Source: Macrosoma leucophasiata
Taxonomy: Eukaryota > Arthropoda > Insecta > Lepidoptera > Hedylidae
Direction: 5' to 3'
Assembly: GCA_036365455.1 (NCBI GenBank)
Contig: JAWQUS010000007.1
Location: 20,414,001 to 20,478,000, forward strand
DNA: 64,000 bases
Below the pieces are notes generated by a model. It was given only the letters and a program-made list of their open reading frames with translations. It did not search any database and was not told the DNA's origin. The first letter of the stretch is position 1. Each line of letters begins with the position of its first letter. Shown here in pieces: positions 11,251-23,143 of this stretch. The translations under genes and the position numbers were made by a program.

Positions 11251-12107
11251 ACAACAAGAACAAACGAACATTTGCAAGTCATAGAAAACAAATAATTAAA
11301 ACATAGTCGTAAAATACTAAAATGGAAATCGTATCAGAAGTAATAAAAGCTAGATTATTTCATTTCATATAAAACACAACGTTGGGGATATTTCATATGG
11401 CGTAGTTAGTCATGTGGTATACGCATACCGACTCTATTAATGACCTATTTTCATTCAACACAAGTACGCTTCAGTACTCGCAAACGCGTTAGTTTCAATA
11501 TTATTCTTGTTAATGCTAGATTTAGTATTTCTAGGAATCAATGTATTATGGACTACCTAATCTAAAATTGAAGTTTTGAATGTTTGTCTGTATATTATGT
11601 CGTATAGGTTTTTCAAAAAATATAGGTAATAGGTGAATAATCGTGCTTATGTTGATATGGAGCTTATGGCCGAATACTCAAACGTCACTCAATTTTAAGC
11701 AACCCTCAAATGTGCGCTAACTCTATCGTTTGAACGTGTTTTATAAAGACAGAAGACTTTTAAGTCCCACTTAGATTTAAGTGATGTTTGAGTATTTAGC
11801 CGTTAGCGCTAGTTAATCCTATTGGAGATTGTAAAGAAAACACAAATCGCGGGTCAGATAAATAAATAGGTACTTTAGATAGTGTCAAGGAACTTTCTGC
11901 TTATCCAAAATCAATCAAAAATTGCAATTATTGCTTCGGCTTAAGGTGCCCATAATAATATGGTCAAGCGGCTGATAGTTCTCTGTTATCGGATCGGCGA
12001 TTCGGATTCATAGATTACCTAGGTCATGGTTAGCCAGGACTTAACCGATGAACGTAGATATGAGCCAGCTTGCTTCATTTTGTTACTTGACAAAAACTAT
12101 AACTTTA

Positions 12108-12387
12108 CTGGTGGTAGAGCTCCAGTGACGGAGCTCGCGGGCGTAGGCACCAGCGCATTGCCTAATATACTTGCCGATAATAGTAGTGTTAGCACTATCG
12201 TGTCAGGTAGTAATGTACGGCCCTGTAATTTCCGGCACAGAGGCATAACACCTTAGGCCTCAGGAGTGGTAACGCATCTGCATTTTGACCATGGTCTTTG
12301 TATAAGTGTCTATAGGCTGCAGTTATCACTTAACATGAATGTGAACCACATGCTAGTTTGCCACTTCCATTACATTAAAAAAAAAAC
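12108..12387 (+). mobile_element. Repeat family A, near full-length reference copy
   Basis: About 280 bases from 'ctggtggtagagctccagtg' through 'gcattgcctaatatacttgc', 'tttccggcacagaggcata', 'ggcctcaggagtggtaacg' and 'ggctgcagttatcactta' to 'cacttccattaca' and an A-run. The tail wording (…catcacttaacat…ttgtttgcc…) resembles the 3' ends of insect non-LTR elements, so I read family A as a short retroposon with a LINE-derived tail; this is inference. At least 19 copies or fragments occur here, on both strands. Confidence 0.8.
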
Positions 12388-12889
12388 TTTCGTCATTCCA
12401 TCTTTAAAATTGGTTATTACAAGTTTTTAAAAGGCTCGGTACAGTACAATTCGGACTGAACATTGTTTATTAGTAGGACAAAAGTATTATGTTATATTTC
12501 CAGTGCATTATCGTTTAATTCAGATTTTAAGTGACGCCAGGTGCACGTCTGATCGCTAAGTGGCGTCTGCTTTCCAATGTGCTTGTTTATTGTATTTCTG
12601 CATATTGCACAGTACAAATAAATGTAACCGTGTAGGTATAATGTACAACAATTATTTCATACTATTACCAATGACGAACATTACAAACCTACATACTTAA
12701 AGCTTTGGTACCAAACGTGTAATGTTTTCTATGCAATTAGAATGTGTGTAAATATGAGTAATACAGGTACTCTATTAAAATTCTTTACAACTTTCAGGCT
12801 CTTTTTCTACTTGAATATATAAGTTGTTGTTATATAAGTCGTATTACTTATATTAACTAAGTAATCTTTACTGTCCAATTCTTTCTCCA

Positions 12890-13345
12890 ATTTACCGCAG
12901 TGTTTAAGAAGATCTTTGACCAGTGTGTGTTGTCCGTGATGACATACGAAACTGAAACGTGGTCTCTCACTATGGGCCACATTAGAAGGCTCAAGGTCAC
13001 GCAATGGAGAGAGATATGCTTAGAGTTTACCTACGAGATCGCATCAGAAATAAGGAGATCCGTATGAGAACTAAACTAACCCACGTAGCCCACCGAATAG
13101 TGAAACTCAAGTGTTAGTGGGCAGGTTAGACTGGGGACATAGCTAGAAGAACTGACGGCCGTTAGGGTAGAAGAGTTCTCGATTGGAGACCCCGTACTGG
13201 AAATGGAAGCGGAGGTAGGCCCCTCCACGAGGTGGAACGACGACCTGATGTAGGTTGCGGGCAATCGTTGAATGAGGGAGGTCCAGGACCGTTTGTTGTG
13301 GCAATCTTTGATGTAATATATGATGATGATATAATCATTACCCTG
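12890..13345 (+). mobile_element. Decayed RTE-clade LINE, C-terminal RT region and 3' tail
   Basis: Conceptual translation across frameshifts gives FDQCVLSVMTYETETWSLTM, then GHIRRLKVTQ, then (next frame) LRDRIRNKEIRMRTKL and HRIVKLK, and finally WRPRTGNGSGGRPLHEVE-like sequence before the tail. This is the conserved C-terminal region of RTE/BovB-type reverse transcriptases (CVLPVMTYGAETW...RDRIRNEEIRRRT...GRPPTRW). In-frame stops and at least one frameshift near 13010 make it inactive. The end is a 'tgatgatgat' run, typical for the clade. Confidence 0.85.
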
Positions 13346-13641
13346 GTATGTATGCTTGTTTGTCACGTTACAAAGAAAATTATACCAAACAATGTTGCTC
13401 AGGCAAGTTATTCAAATTTGTAACCAATAAAACCCACACAATACCGGTGCAGTCAATCTATTAAAGAGAAATTCTTACAACCTGCCATTTGAAAACGTTT
13501 AGCTGTGGAAAGCTAAAACCACGCATTATGTGGTTGAGAAAGCATCAATCTAGCCTAGATATGATGGTGCAGTATCCAGATTACGTTATAGGCAACATTG
13601 TTTTGCCAACTTGTTTTACGCATTTATATATGTTACTACTA

Positions 13642-13773
13642 CTGGTGGCAGAACTTCAGTGACGGAGCAGCACTGACAAGATTTTAGAGAAGAGAAATTA
13701 CCTAATTTACTTGCCGCTAAATGGACCACCAGTACAGCGCTATCGTTTACGGGTCAGGTGTACGGCCCAGACG
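13642..13773 (+). repeat. Repeat family A, 5' part
   Basis: 'ctggtggcagaacttcagtg' to 'gggtcaggtgtacggccc', with a small rearrangement around 13680-13720. The 3' half is missing. Confidence 0.65.
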
Positions 13774-14624
13774 AAAGCGAACTGCCATATTTGCCTCGTT
13801 GCATATCCGTTCTACACTTATAACAACTTTAAACATATAAATTTTGCGCGACCTGTCAGAAGAGTTAATCGTGACGTGACCGTCGCTGCGCCGCAGCAAT
13901 CTCGCTGCACACACGCGACGTCGACGCTATGGACTCATTCGCTTATTGTAAGTGGAATAAAACGCTTGTCGCGAGCAAATATGTCCTTCTTTAAACACGG
14001 TCAATTGTCCGTTGAACAATTCCACTTGAATATTACACTTGAACAAACAAAGTTGAAGCATGAGTAGAAATCACGGTCTGGTTTCGAAATCCAAACAGTC
14101 AGTCTTCCGGCTTTTACACTGTAAAGCTCATATAGCTACGTACCATGAACTTTACTCATTGTATTCACAATCGTGCCGCTTGCAGTACAAAGTTTTCTAT
14201 AGGAAAGCATACAATAACGACAGGTGCAGGCGTGCGCGCTCAGCCATGGCGCGTTCGCTGATAGGGGGGACCTCGAATTTGCTGGATCGTTGTTTATATT
14301 CATCAACATCACCTACCTATATTGAAATTAATGTAAATTACAAGTTAACGGACAAAATATGTATCAATTGCCGAATTTGGAGCAAGTCTTTGAAGAGATA
14401 CCTGTGTATGTCTATAGTGAAGATTGATGAATATAATAATATCATACAAAACATAGAGTCCACTGTTTTCCTCTGCGTCTACGGTTTCGTAAGCTTGTAC
14501 AAACAGACTTAGCCTTAGCATTGATATAGCTTCATCAACTGAGCTTCTAGCTTGTTTTTAAGTAAATTCATGAATATTACCAAATTAATCACCCACTGAT
14601 TACCACTCAACTGCTTCTTTGCTC

Positions 14625-14926
14625 ATTGTTTTTATATTATTTCGCATTAACACATGCTTGTGAAATATATTCTATTTTAAAGAAAAAAGGAAAGAAAAAT
14701 TTGACTTCAGTCTATTATATCGGTTGCCTAACTAGCATAGTTGGTAATAGATGGCGCTACTGCTACCATAAAGCAATGCAATAGATGTGAAGGAAAGATT
14801 TGACAAATCGGGCAGGGCTTCAGTAGCTCAATTGGAAGAGCGGCTGGACTAGATTCCCAGTAGGTCGCGAGTTCGAGCCTCGCCTGAAGTCAATTTTTTC
14901 TTTCCATTTTTCTTTAAAATAGAATA
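14625..14926 (-). mobile_element. tRNA-bearing retroposon T, copy T2
   Basis: A 13-base target duplication 'tgcttctttgctc' (14612-14624 and 14927-14939) flanks it. The minus-strand 3' end is '...aatataaaaacaat'. The inverted half carries a tRNA-like region at 14817-14891 on the + strand with intact box A and box B. The junction between halves is 'ttgacttcag' joined to 'tctattatatcgg', the same entry point as in T1. The outer arms share 'attctatttt'/'aaaatagaat', a variant not found in T1 or T4. Confidence 0.88.
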
Positions 14927-17884
14927 TGCTTCTTTGCTCGTTTCAAAGTCTCGATTGAGACCAAGAGCACACCCAAGTGTTGCTCTCTAATAGATAATAT
15001 TCACTTCTATAAATTTTTAAATATTCTCAGTTTCAGCCATTCACTGTTATTTCTTTTATTAAAAAAAAATACTCAGCTGTCTAACAAAAGAAAGTGAAAT
15101 ATAATTTTTCTAACGGAACATTTTACTTTGAAGAAAAATAATTCATAAATACATAAAAGTATTAAAATAATATAACTTGATAACCTACTTTTCACGAACG
15201 ATTGAATGAAAAACACAGTCATGTTTAAAGTTGAAATCAAAATAGAAAAGACAAAAATAAAAAAAGAAACCTCTTGTGGTTTGTACTACGAAAAGTTTGT
15301 GGAATATGGATCCAAACAAAATTGTTCAAAGTCCGAGGGAATAAACCTGTAATAGGGACAAGTGGCGCTAGTATTCATGCGCGGGAAAGAGAAGGAAGAC
15401 TTAAGAAACCCATTCACATGGTGATAAGGTGCAGGTAACACGGAACCTGTTTTTGTGTGGGCGCATAAGTAGGAACGTGCCCGAAAAAAAGTAAACAAAT
15501 GCCGAATAATAGCTGTGTCGCTATGAAGTTTTGAAATGTTACGTAGACTAGCGGGCGAATGTAAGCGAATATAATTATTGCCTCTGCTGATGATATCTAT
15601 GCAAATTCAAAGTGAAATTTAAAATAAATGTCGTATTATAAAAGATTATTCAAGAATTTTAACCGTTTGAGATATCTGCTCTAGGGTGATTGTTATCTAA
15701 ACACGCTGTTGTACAAATGTTGAGTTTAACTAATACGGTAAGCATTATGATATATGACAGTTGTATGCGGGTTCCGTCCGTTAATTTGCTACATTCCAAT
15801 CAGTTGAACCTCGGTCCACTTGCGATAACCGTTTTTATGTGGACCTATCGACGCAAATACGCTCTGGTGAAATTAAATCGATATTTTACGAGGTGTCACG
15901 TAGACATACAGATAATTAGGTAGCCGGCTGTAATTTACAAATTCCGTTCCAGTCGACGCAAAAAGTCACGTCGGATGCAAACCAAAACTACCGAGACCGG
16001 TTGCGTGGGATAAACCTTTGTGAATTAAATACACCGCGTTCTCTTCTGTTCACGACCTCTGTAATTTTTAATGAGGTCTGGAAGGTCTGAAAATTCAAAA
16101 ATAAACCTTTTGCAATTTTCACCTATTCGCTCCAGTGGCGGGGCTAATATAAACCCAAATCTAGGCGGTGTCTTTAATTGAATACACGCTGAATAGACCG
16201 CGAATCCAGTTTGGAAACGTACGCACAACTCAAAAGCGCTCCATACATTTGGCGACATTTGCTTTACAATAGGCCTCGCGTCATTCTTATTCGATTCTTG
16301 TCGGTGTCGTTGTGGGAATACTGATAGTGATAACCCGACTTGCGTTGTATGTAGCAAAGTATTGGCAAAGCCAGGACTAAGGGCGCTTCTTTCTTATAGA
16401 CGGTTAGCTAGAGTTTTGTAATAAATTAAGTATGCAGGTGGCAGTTTCCTGCGCGCCGGGGTTGTCTGGTCATGTCCCATAGAATTTACATAAGCGTTGG
16501 TACTAAAATTGGCCGTCTTGTTAGCGTGCACTTGTGAGATTCTCTGTCATCCGCGAATTTCGTGAAAGTCTAGCCATGGACGTTGATGCTGATTATGAAA
16601 CGAAGAAAGTTCTCTTAAGTACAAGTTTTTAGTTTTTCTCTAGTGTTGACAAAGATGATTATAGATACATTGCCCTTTCGAAACAAAGATGAAGAAGTTA
16701 ATAACCAATGGAACAAAGAATATTTATAGCAAATAGTGTGTAAATTTCTATCGTGTGAAGTGCATTGATTCAATTATGAATAATTAGATTAGCTCTTACA
16801 GAGGGTTCTGCGTCGATGGCGATAAAGATCGAGATGCTCGTGAGTTTAGCGCTCGATTTAACTCCAGCAAAGGATCATTGTGCAGTTTATCAGTCATGGA
16901 ACTTTGCATGTTTTATTTTTGCTCAATATAGGTAGTTGTAACAACGGAAAATGACCTATTCGGCTATTATTACAGATAGTTTTATCTTAGTTTTTAAATT
17001 GACATGTATGTATATCAATTGTTATTCGCTAAATGGTGCTTGTCATCCTAAACGAATGAATATTTTTTTGATTCCGATATTATGTAAAGAAAGTAGAAGT
17101 GTATTACCGTACATTCATGCATCAGTATTCACGCTTCGTTATTTTTTAGTCCCATGAAATTGTGTGTGCAAGCGAGCTTGTTGACAAACTGGGAGTGCCA
17201 CAGAACCTGTCAAATTAAAAAAGGATAATATTACTTAGGTACTCCGACCCGAGGATTGCTCAAGATCTTACAATAGTAGATATTATCATATCTCTGGTAG
17301 TAGTGCTACCATTATGGAACTGTTATAATTCAGTTATTCGTGTCCAAAATAAATAGCGGAATTTTTTTTTTCTGACAGTAAATGAAATTCGATTCCAAAT
17401 GTAAGTTCCGTGAACTTTCCTTTCATCGCACTTCCCAGAATCATCTAACGGTCAGTTAATTATAAAAAAGATTAACACTAGACGCGGAAATGTGTAATTT
17501 GTAGACTAGCTGCAATTGGAATATTTATTGACCACGTCCCAAGTAATACCAACCAGAGTCAGTTCGACTTAAGGTAGAACGGATGTATTTGATCATTAGA
17601 CTGTACCTTTCAAAGGAACTTTTACTGCAGCGGGTCACGGAATAATCACATTATGAATTTATGCCATCAAATCTGTTGCTTTCATGTGATACCGTTACAT
17701 AATTATGGTAAACGATGCTCTGATGTAACTAAGTTTCGTCATTTTGATTGTTATTGATAGATGTTAAGTCAGAATTTGAATAAATAATGCATTCTTCAAT
17801 TGATCTCTCCCAGCGTGGTGTAACCTGAAATTGCTTTAAATGTTTGACACATGCTGATTCGCACTCGCTAACTTCCTCTAAATA

Positions 17885-18167
17885 TTTTTTTTATGTAATG
17901 GAAGTGGCAAACAAGCATGCAGTGACATTGATGTTAAGTGATGACTGCAGCATAAAGACACCCACGCAAAGACCAAGATCAAAATGCAGACGTGTTACCA
18001 CTCCTGAGGCCTAAGATGTAATGCCTCTGTGCCGGAAATTACAGGGCCCTACATTACCACACGACCGGAACACGATAGTGCTGAACACTACCATTTAGCA
18101 GCAAGTATGTTAGGTAAAGCGGTGGTACCTTCCCCCGCGAGCTCAGTCACCGGAGCTCTACCACCAG
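17885..18167 (-). mobile_element. Repeat family A, near full length
   Basis: Starts at a T-run plus 'atgtaatggaagtggc' and ends at 'gagctctaccaccag', the mirror of the 12108 copy, with its A-tail at the left end. Confidence 0.85.
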
Positions 18168-18685
18168 TGAAAGCCTCGAGCGATTATTCGAAGTGTTACA
18201 ACTTACAACATTTTTCCTTAAACTTCATCAATTGGACGTGTTTTATCTTCGTGATCTGTTGGCATGGTGGCATACAATGTTTAAGAGCCATACTCATGTT
18301 TGCAACGCAGTATTATGAAAAACTATAAAACATCAATGCTGAGTAATGCTTTTTAGTGGTGCTGGTGCAATAATGTATCAGGTTTATGTGCATCTATACT
18401 CATTTTGCATGTCAATTCTTGCAATTCATTAATCGATCGACCACAAATGTGAAAGTGTGATATGATTATGTCATGTACGATTATGTCATTGGACATACAT
18501 CTAACAAGCTCATTGGATCTAACCATGACCAGTGTGTCGGATGCAGTTTCATACATTGCCTTCGCTGCCGGTGCGTATCGGTCAATGCTCCGGTTGCGTT
18601 GGCGAATTCTGTGGTAGGATTTTAAGATGTTTGCTATCTGATACAATATGTTTTACAATCTTGTCTCTTGATATTCTTTTGTGTA

Positions 18686-18905
18686 ATTGTACTATTTACT
18701 CGTATTTTTCGCAATTATACATGCGAGTGAACTTTAGAAATTCAAGAAAAAACGGTAAGAAAAATTTGACTTCTGGCAGCAATCGAACCGCGTCCCGGGA
18801 CTGGGACTTAGTGGTAATGCGGCTGGACTGGTTATCCTGAGGTCGCAGGTTCGATTCCTGCCCGAAGTCAAATTTTTCTTTCCGTTTTTTCTTTAATTTC
18901 TAAAG
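18686..18905 (-). mobile_element. tRNA-bearing retroposon, divergent subfamily copy T5
   Basis: Flanked by a 12-base duplication 'ttcttttgtgta' (18674-18685 and 18906-18917). The minus-strand 3' end is '...aaatagtacaat', so it keeps the ACAAT terminus although the rest of the tail differs. Outer arms 18729-18789 and 18848-18908 pair at about 57 of 61 positions and share 'aagaaaaaacgg'. The inverted half holds a different tRNA-like region (18805-18869) with 'tagtggtaatgcgg' and a perfect box B 'ggttcgattcc'. Only the flank 'gaagtcaaatttttcttt' is held in common with T1-T4. Confidence 0.8.
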
Positions 18906-18966
18906 TTCTTTTGTGTAGTATCTATTTCATGATCGAACACAGGTGTAATCTTAATATGTATAATTC

Positions 18967-19037
18967 TGCCAATTGACACTTGTGCAGAGTAAAAGCAATT
19001 GATTGATGCTTTTACTCAGCCCAAGTGTCAATTGGCA
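18967..19037. repeat. 31-bp-arm hairpin
   Basis: Arms 18967-18997 and 19007-19037 pair at 29 of 31 positions ('tgccaattgacacttg' and 'caagtgtcaattggca' at the outside) around a 9-base loop. Confidence 0.9.
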
Positions 19038-19489
19038 CACATAATTATCTTTTCTGTGCAATTAAATTCTATGAAGTGTTTGTTACTTGAAACAAATGTG
19101 TTTAACAGGGATAAAATATTCAGCTTTGTTTTATAACAATACCTACTAACTTCCGCATACAAAACACTTATCCTTTTTTGCCGATGATTTGAGTATGTAT
19201 TTAAATCTAATTTACCTACACAATTTACGGCTGTGTGACAGTCATCAAAAATCAATCAACTATAGCTTTTATTACCCCCCATAAGGCGCCCATGTGGTGA
19301 AGAGCTGTTATGTGTCAGAACTGTCATGTGGATTTATCATTACTATTTATTCAAGTCTTGAAGATTATCGATACCAACAGTTATCTTATTAAAATAAGAC
19401 AAGTATTTTCTTCTGCTAAAGTTCATCCCATAATGCCACAATCGATGCTTTCATCAATAACTTCGCCCTATTTTAGTCGCTCTCATCAC

Positions 19490-20095
19490 GTCCCTTGACT
19501 AAAGCTGCATCGCTGCATCGAATGCTTGTATCGCTGACCCATATTGGTGGCGTTAACTGTTAGATACTTAAATTCAATAGGGCTACTAACTAGAAATTGT
19601 CATGATATCATTTTGACCTTCTGCTATTTTATATCCTTAGTCAAAGAGTAATCAGCAGCTTCTCAAGGTTAAGCTAAAATCAAACTGATAAAATTAACTA
19701 CCCACTTCTGAATTCATTTGAAACTGCGATCACGTTGGTCCAATTACAGTATTACCTAATAACAGATTCCAAATTTCAGAAACTTTAACGTTTGTATTAT
19801 TAGTAGGTATAGTAATTTTCAATATACGTATGCTTAATTCAGGGTAGTGACTGGTCCTCAATTTTAGTATTCGAGGAGATAAAACTTTAGCACCTTTCCA
19901 TGCCTACAACTACATCCTATTACAATCCCTCTGATCGTGTCCCCTGAGTCCATCGAATGCTTGCATCGCCAACTGAGCTGACCCACATTGGATGCGCTAA
20001 CTGTTCGATACTTAACAAGTTCTATGGGGCTACTATATCTAAAAGGTATTTCGTTAGCGATTCTGGCCTTGTGGTCAAAGAGTTATTTGTTTTTT
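19490..20095 (+). repeat. Two diverged copies of one repeat, about 440 bp apart
   Basis: The series 'tcgaatgcttgtatcgc', 'gacccatattgg', 'ctaactgtt', 'atacttaa', 'ggggctact' and 'gtcaaagagt' occurs at 19515-19650 and again at 19955-20090 in the same order and orientation. No coding potential is visible. Confidence 0.65.
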
Positions 20096-20679
20096 TTTAT
20101 CCTATAAATTATAAATACAAAGATTCCGGTAAAAAAGCGTGTAGAAGTGTAATGCGGGGTGTTCAGAAACTAAACTTCCATTTGCCAAACTGGTCCTTAC
20201 TCTTGTTGTAGTTCTGTAAGCAAACAAACTGGAGTTTCTTCGTACAGAAAAATAAAAGTAGGTGTTAAGATTATAAAGTCAACTGAATTCACATCTGTTT
20301 TATTTTTATCAAAGTTAGTAATAATAATGGTAACCCTAATGGCGCCTATAAGATTTCTATCTTCACGGTGGTCTATCAATAGTCTGATGGTTTGTTGAGC
20401 GCACTACACGTTCGAAGCCCTCGTGTAATTGTGTTTTATGTTCACAAGTGTTCAAGTACATCCCTTTGGAGAGATCGGCTTTACGCCTGTTAATTGTGTT
20501 AGCATCGTAAAGCGATTATGAAATGATAGCTTAGATGAAAGCTTTGAAAGTGTCTGTCTAAAAATGTTTGCTTTGTACAAAATTTTCTTTCTACTTTCAT
20601 GAATATACACTTTATTCAGTCAGATTGTGTTTTAGAAGTTATTATGATTTCTTTTGTGTACCTAATGATGATGGGATAG

Positions 20680-21225
20680 TATGCAGGTCACATGAATGGT
20701 AAGTGAACACTGGAACCTAAAAACATGTACACCAAAACTAGAAGTCAATGCAGATGCGCTGCCACTCCTGAACCGTAAATTGTTTTGCTAGGTACTCTTG
20801 CGGGACCGTATATTATCATCTAACCTAGTGATTCCCAAACTGGTCTATATCGACCCCTGGGGGTCTATGACAACGTAAAAGGGGTCTGCGTCAGCGAAAA
20901 AAAATTTTGGGGGTCTATGAAATGAAAATGAGGGTCCACCATAATGGATCTCAACACCTACACTGATAGTACCAATTTACTAACATCATACCAGTGATTC
21001 CCAAAGTGGTCCATGGGAGACTCGATGGGGGTCTACGTAGGCGTGAATAAAAATTGGAAATATGGGAATATGATATAAATGTAGCAAGGATCCCCGTCCT
21101 TGCTACATTCACGTCCACAGAAACCAGAAAAATTGTAAAGGGTCTACAAGAAAAAATAGTTTGGGAACCTCTGATCTAACCGGAAAACGGTAGTGCTGAT
21201 AAGCACCACTTGGTGGCAACAATTA
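20680..21225 (-). mobile_element. Repeat family A copy split by a MITE
   Basis: The family A sequence runs from 'atgcaggtcacatgaatgg' to 'cgggaccgtatattatcatc' at 20825, and resumes at 21182 with 'cggaaaacggtagtgctg'. The interruption is the hAT-like MITE at 20826-21173. Confidence 0.75.
20826..21173. mobile_element. hAT-like MITE with 8-bp target duplication
   Basis: Left end 'tagtgattcccaaac', right end 'gtttgggaacctctg', which are inverted repeats of the hAT type (CAGNGNTTCCCAAA). 'atctaacc' is duplicated at 20818-20825 and 21174-21181, the 8-bp target duplication expected for hAT elements. The left end is repeated internally at 20993 ('cagtgattcccaaagtggtc'), so the element has a duplicated head or is two nested MITEs. 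No ORF. Confidence 0.9.
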
Positions 21226-21700
21226 TTCAATACTATACTTGTAAGAGTACTTTGTTTAATTTATATGTGTAGTATTGATTATGTATTACGATTTAGTTTC
21301 TATAAATATATGAAGTTTATGAATTATGTTTATACGACACGCATAGGTATAAACAAAATGCAAAAAAAAATTGGCTAGCTGATGTATGAACGCCGAGAAA
21401 GGTTTCTGAACAAAAGCCATGCCAACTGTCACTGGGCCTACTCATGCATTTATTGAATTATAATTGAATAAACAAATCATCACACCAATTAACACCGAAA
21501 TTACAGCACCTTAAATTACACTAGCAGAACCGGATAGACATTCGTGGTAGATAGATTAGGTACCTACCTAATACGGTAGTGCCTCGTCTTCTTCTTTAGT
21601 TCAATTAAGTTAGGTTCTTAATAAACATTACAATAATCAATTTTACACCAAAGTTTAATCAAGACAAATAATTCTGAAAAATAACAGATATTTTTGTTCT

Positions 21701-21940
21701 TCAGATTGCTAATAACAGGATTAGTACTAAAATATATCCCACGCTTAAATCTAAATTTGCTAAAGTTGTGTAAGAAATTGTGAATGGAGCGTTCAATCGT
21801 GTATTTATTTCTAGGTCTCTAGTGTTTAGACCATTAACAATTATTTGAGTAGGTGTAGCAAAATTAGGTTTTAAAAATATCTCAACACAACATGCAGCAG
21901 CAATGAACATAAACATAATATTATTAAGTAACTTTTTAAC
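21701..21940 (-). CDS. Small predicted membrane protein, exon 2
   Basis: This exon follows an acceptor 'ttgttcacag' (ending at 21941) and encodes 79 residues after exon 1, read without a frame change. It contains two hydrophobic segments: about residues 82-97 of the joined protein (IMFMFIAAACCVEIFL) and the extreme C-terminus, residues 140-153 (SVGYILVLILLLAI), which ends directly at the stop like a tail anchor or GPI/ER-retention-type terminus. Between them lies a polar stretch with two candidate N-glycosylation-free loops. I recognise no family. The coding claim rests on splice-site and phase agreement with exon 1. Confidence 0.5.
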   Translation of the reverse strand, partial: VKKLLNNIMFMFIAAACCVEIFLKPNFATPTQIIVNGLNTRDLEINTRLNAPFTISYTTLANLDLSVGYILVLILLLAI

Positions 21941-22053
21941 CTGTGAACAAAATTGTATTTTTTTTAACATAATTAACGGGGAACAAAACGTTATATTGTT
22001 TGTGGTGTAGTTATATTTTCGGTTGATGCTTTTATCAGAGGTAATGTCCTTAC

Positions 22054-22275
22054 CGTGTGAGACGGAACTGCGGTTGTTTCACTTTCCACTTGGTTGACTT
22101 TAACGCAACCCTTTAATGAAACTGTGGAAGCGTCTGCATTGTTTAAACTATTAAAAAGTTTAAAAATACCTACGCATCGCTCCTTTTTTGGAATAAATAA
22201 ATGTATAGGCTTAGTAAATCTGAAATTAAATTTTGTATTTGTCATTCTCGCCCATTTCTTTATAATCCCTTCCAT
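22054..22275 (-). CDS. Small predicted membrane protein, exon 1
   Basis: Starts with ATG at 22275 in strong context (gaccATGG) and encodes 74 residues, basic at the N-terminus (IIKKWARMTNTKFNFRF) and Ser/Thr-rich towards the end (ESETTAVPSHT). A donor (acg|gtaagg) at 22053 opens a 113-base intron that ends at 'ttgttcacag'; both exons meet in phase 0, giving a 153-residue product. Without splicing the frame stops 20 residues on. The gene lies about 870 bases downstream of the PKA-like kinase on the same strand, inside Lrch intron 1. No homolog comes to mind; a chance pair of ORFs cannot be excluded. Confidence 0.5.
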
Positions 22276-22657
22276 GGTCCAACTTTTTGTATACCTATTG
22301 ATATTCGCATTTGAATTTAATTTTTAATCTTTTAAACACAATGTTTGAACATTGTGTTTTTGTTCGTCTTTGCAGATTTTCTTTTGGCAGACCGCTGAAT
22401 ATTTCGTTGAAACTTTGAATTTGTGTTGTAAATATTGCACTTAATATTATGCTGGCAATTATAATTTCCGCTTCATAAATTATGATCCAGTTATGAGCGT
22501 AGTCAACACCTACCTATATTTAATTACGAATGTTGCCAATGCAAAACATAATATTATATCCAAGACATGTTTACATATTTAGACTAATCGCTTATTAACA
22601 TTTAAACACATCTGTTTTTAATTAAGGATCTGTATTATGCGTAACTGTTGTTCAATT

Positions 22658-22699
22658 ACATTATTCTTTCTAGCGCGAGAGCACTAGAAAGAATAATGT
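22658..22699. repeat. Perfect 16-bp-arm hairpin
   Basis: 'acattattctttctag' and its exact reverse complement flank a 10-base loop (cgcgagagca). Confidence 0.95.
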
Positions 22700-23143
22700 T
22701 GCACTCTAAAAATAGTGAATGTCGTCGCGTGCCCCCGCCTACATCAATGAGTCCCCGGGCGCTGCGCAAGCGCATTTCGTGAGGGGACTCTCACGCACGT
22801 GCTCAATCACGAATTCAAATCGAGTCCCAACAAAATGATACAAAGATACACGATTATGGTGTATTATAAAGGATGAGACCATTGTATTCATGTCATTCTG
22901 TTATTATTCACGTTTCTGTTCGAGGTTTCCACGAGGTAAACTTGCTGGTATTAAATAAAATTTTTACGAAATTTTTATCACCATTTTATTTTTCATTATA
23001 GGTACATACTCTGAACTGTGTTTGTGTACACAATGTACACATCGTTATAATTGAAAGAACACGAACTAACATGTTATCGGAATTAATAATCGCTTCATAT
23101 CATCGCTATGTCCAGAAATAACGGCTCGATTTTAATTTGTGAA

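Noticed and set aside
14060..14512. 150-residue ORF (with a 118-residue ORF just before it)
   Set aside because: No recognisable motif, no clear splice or promoter context, and the preceding ORF starts inside a family A repeat. Kept only as an unsupported hypothetical; transcripts would be needed.
16025..16357. 110-residue minus-strand ORF
   Set aside because: No conserved motif or gene structure around it; open frames of this length are expected by chance in 64 kb.
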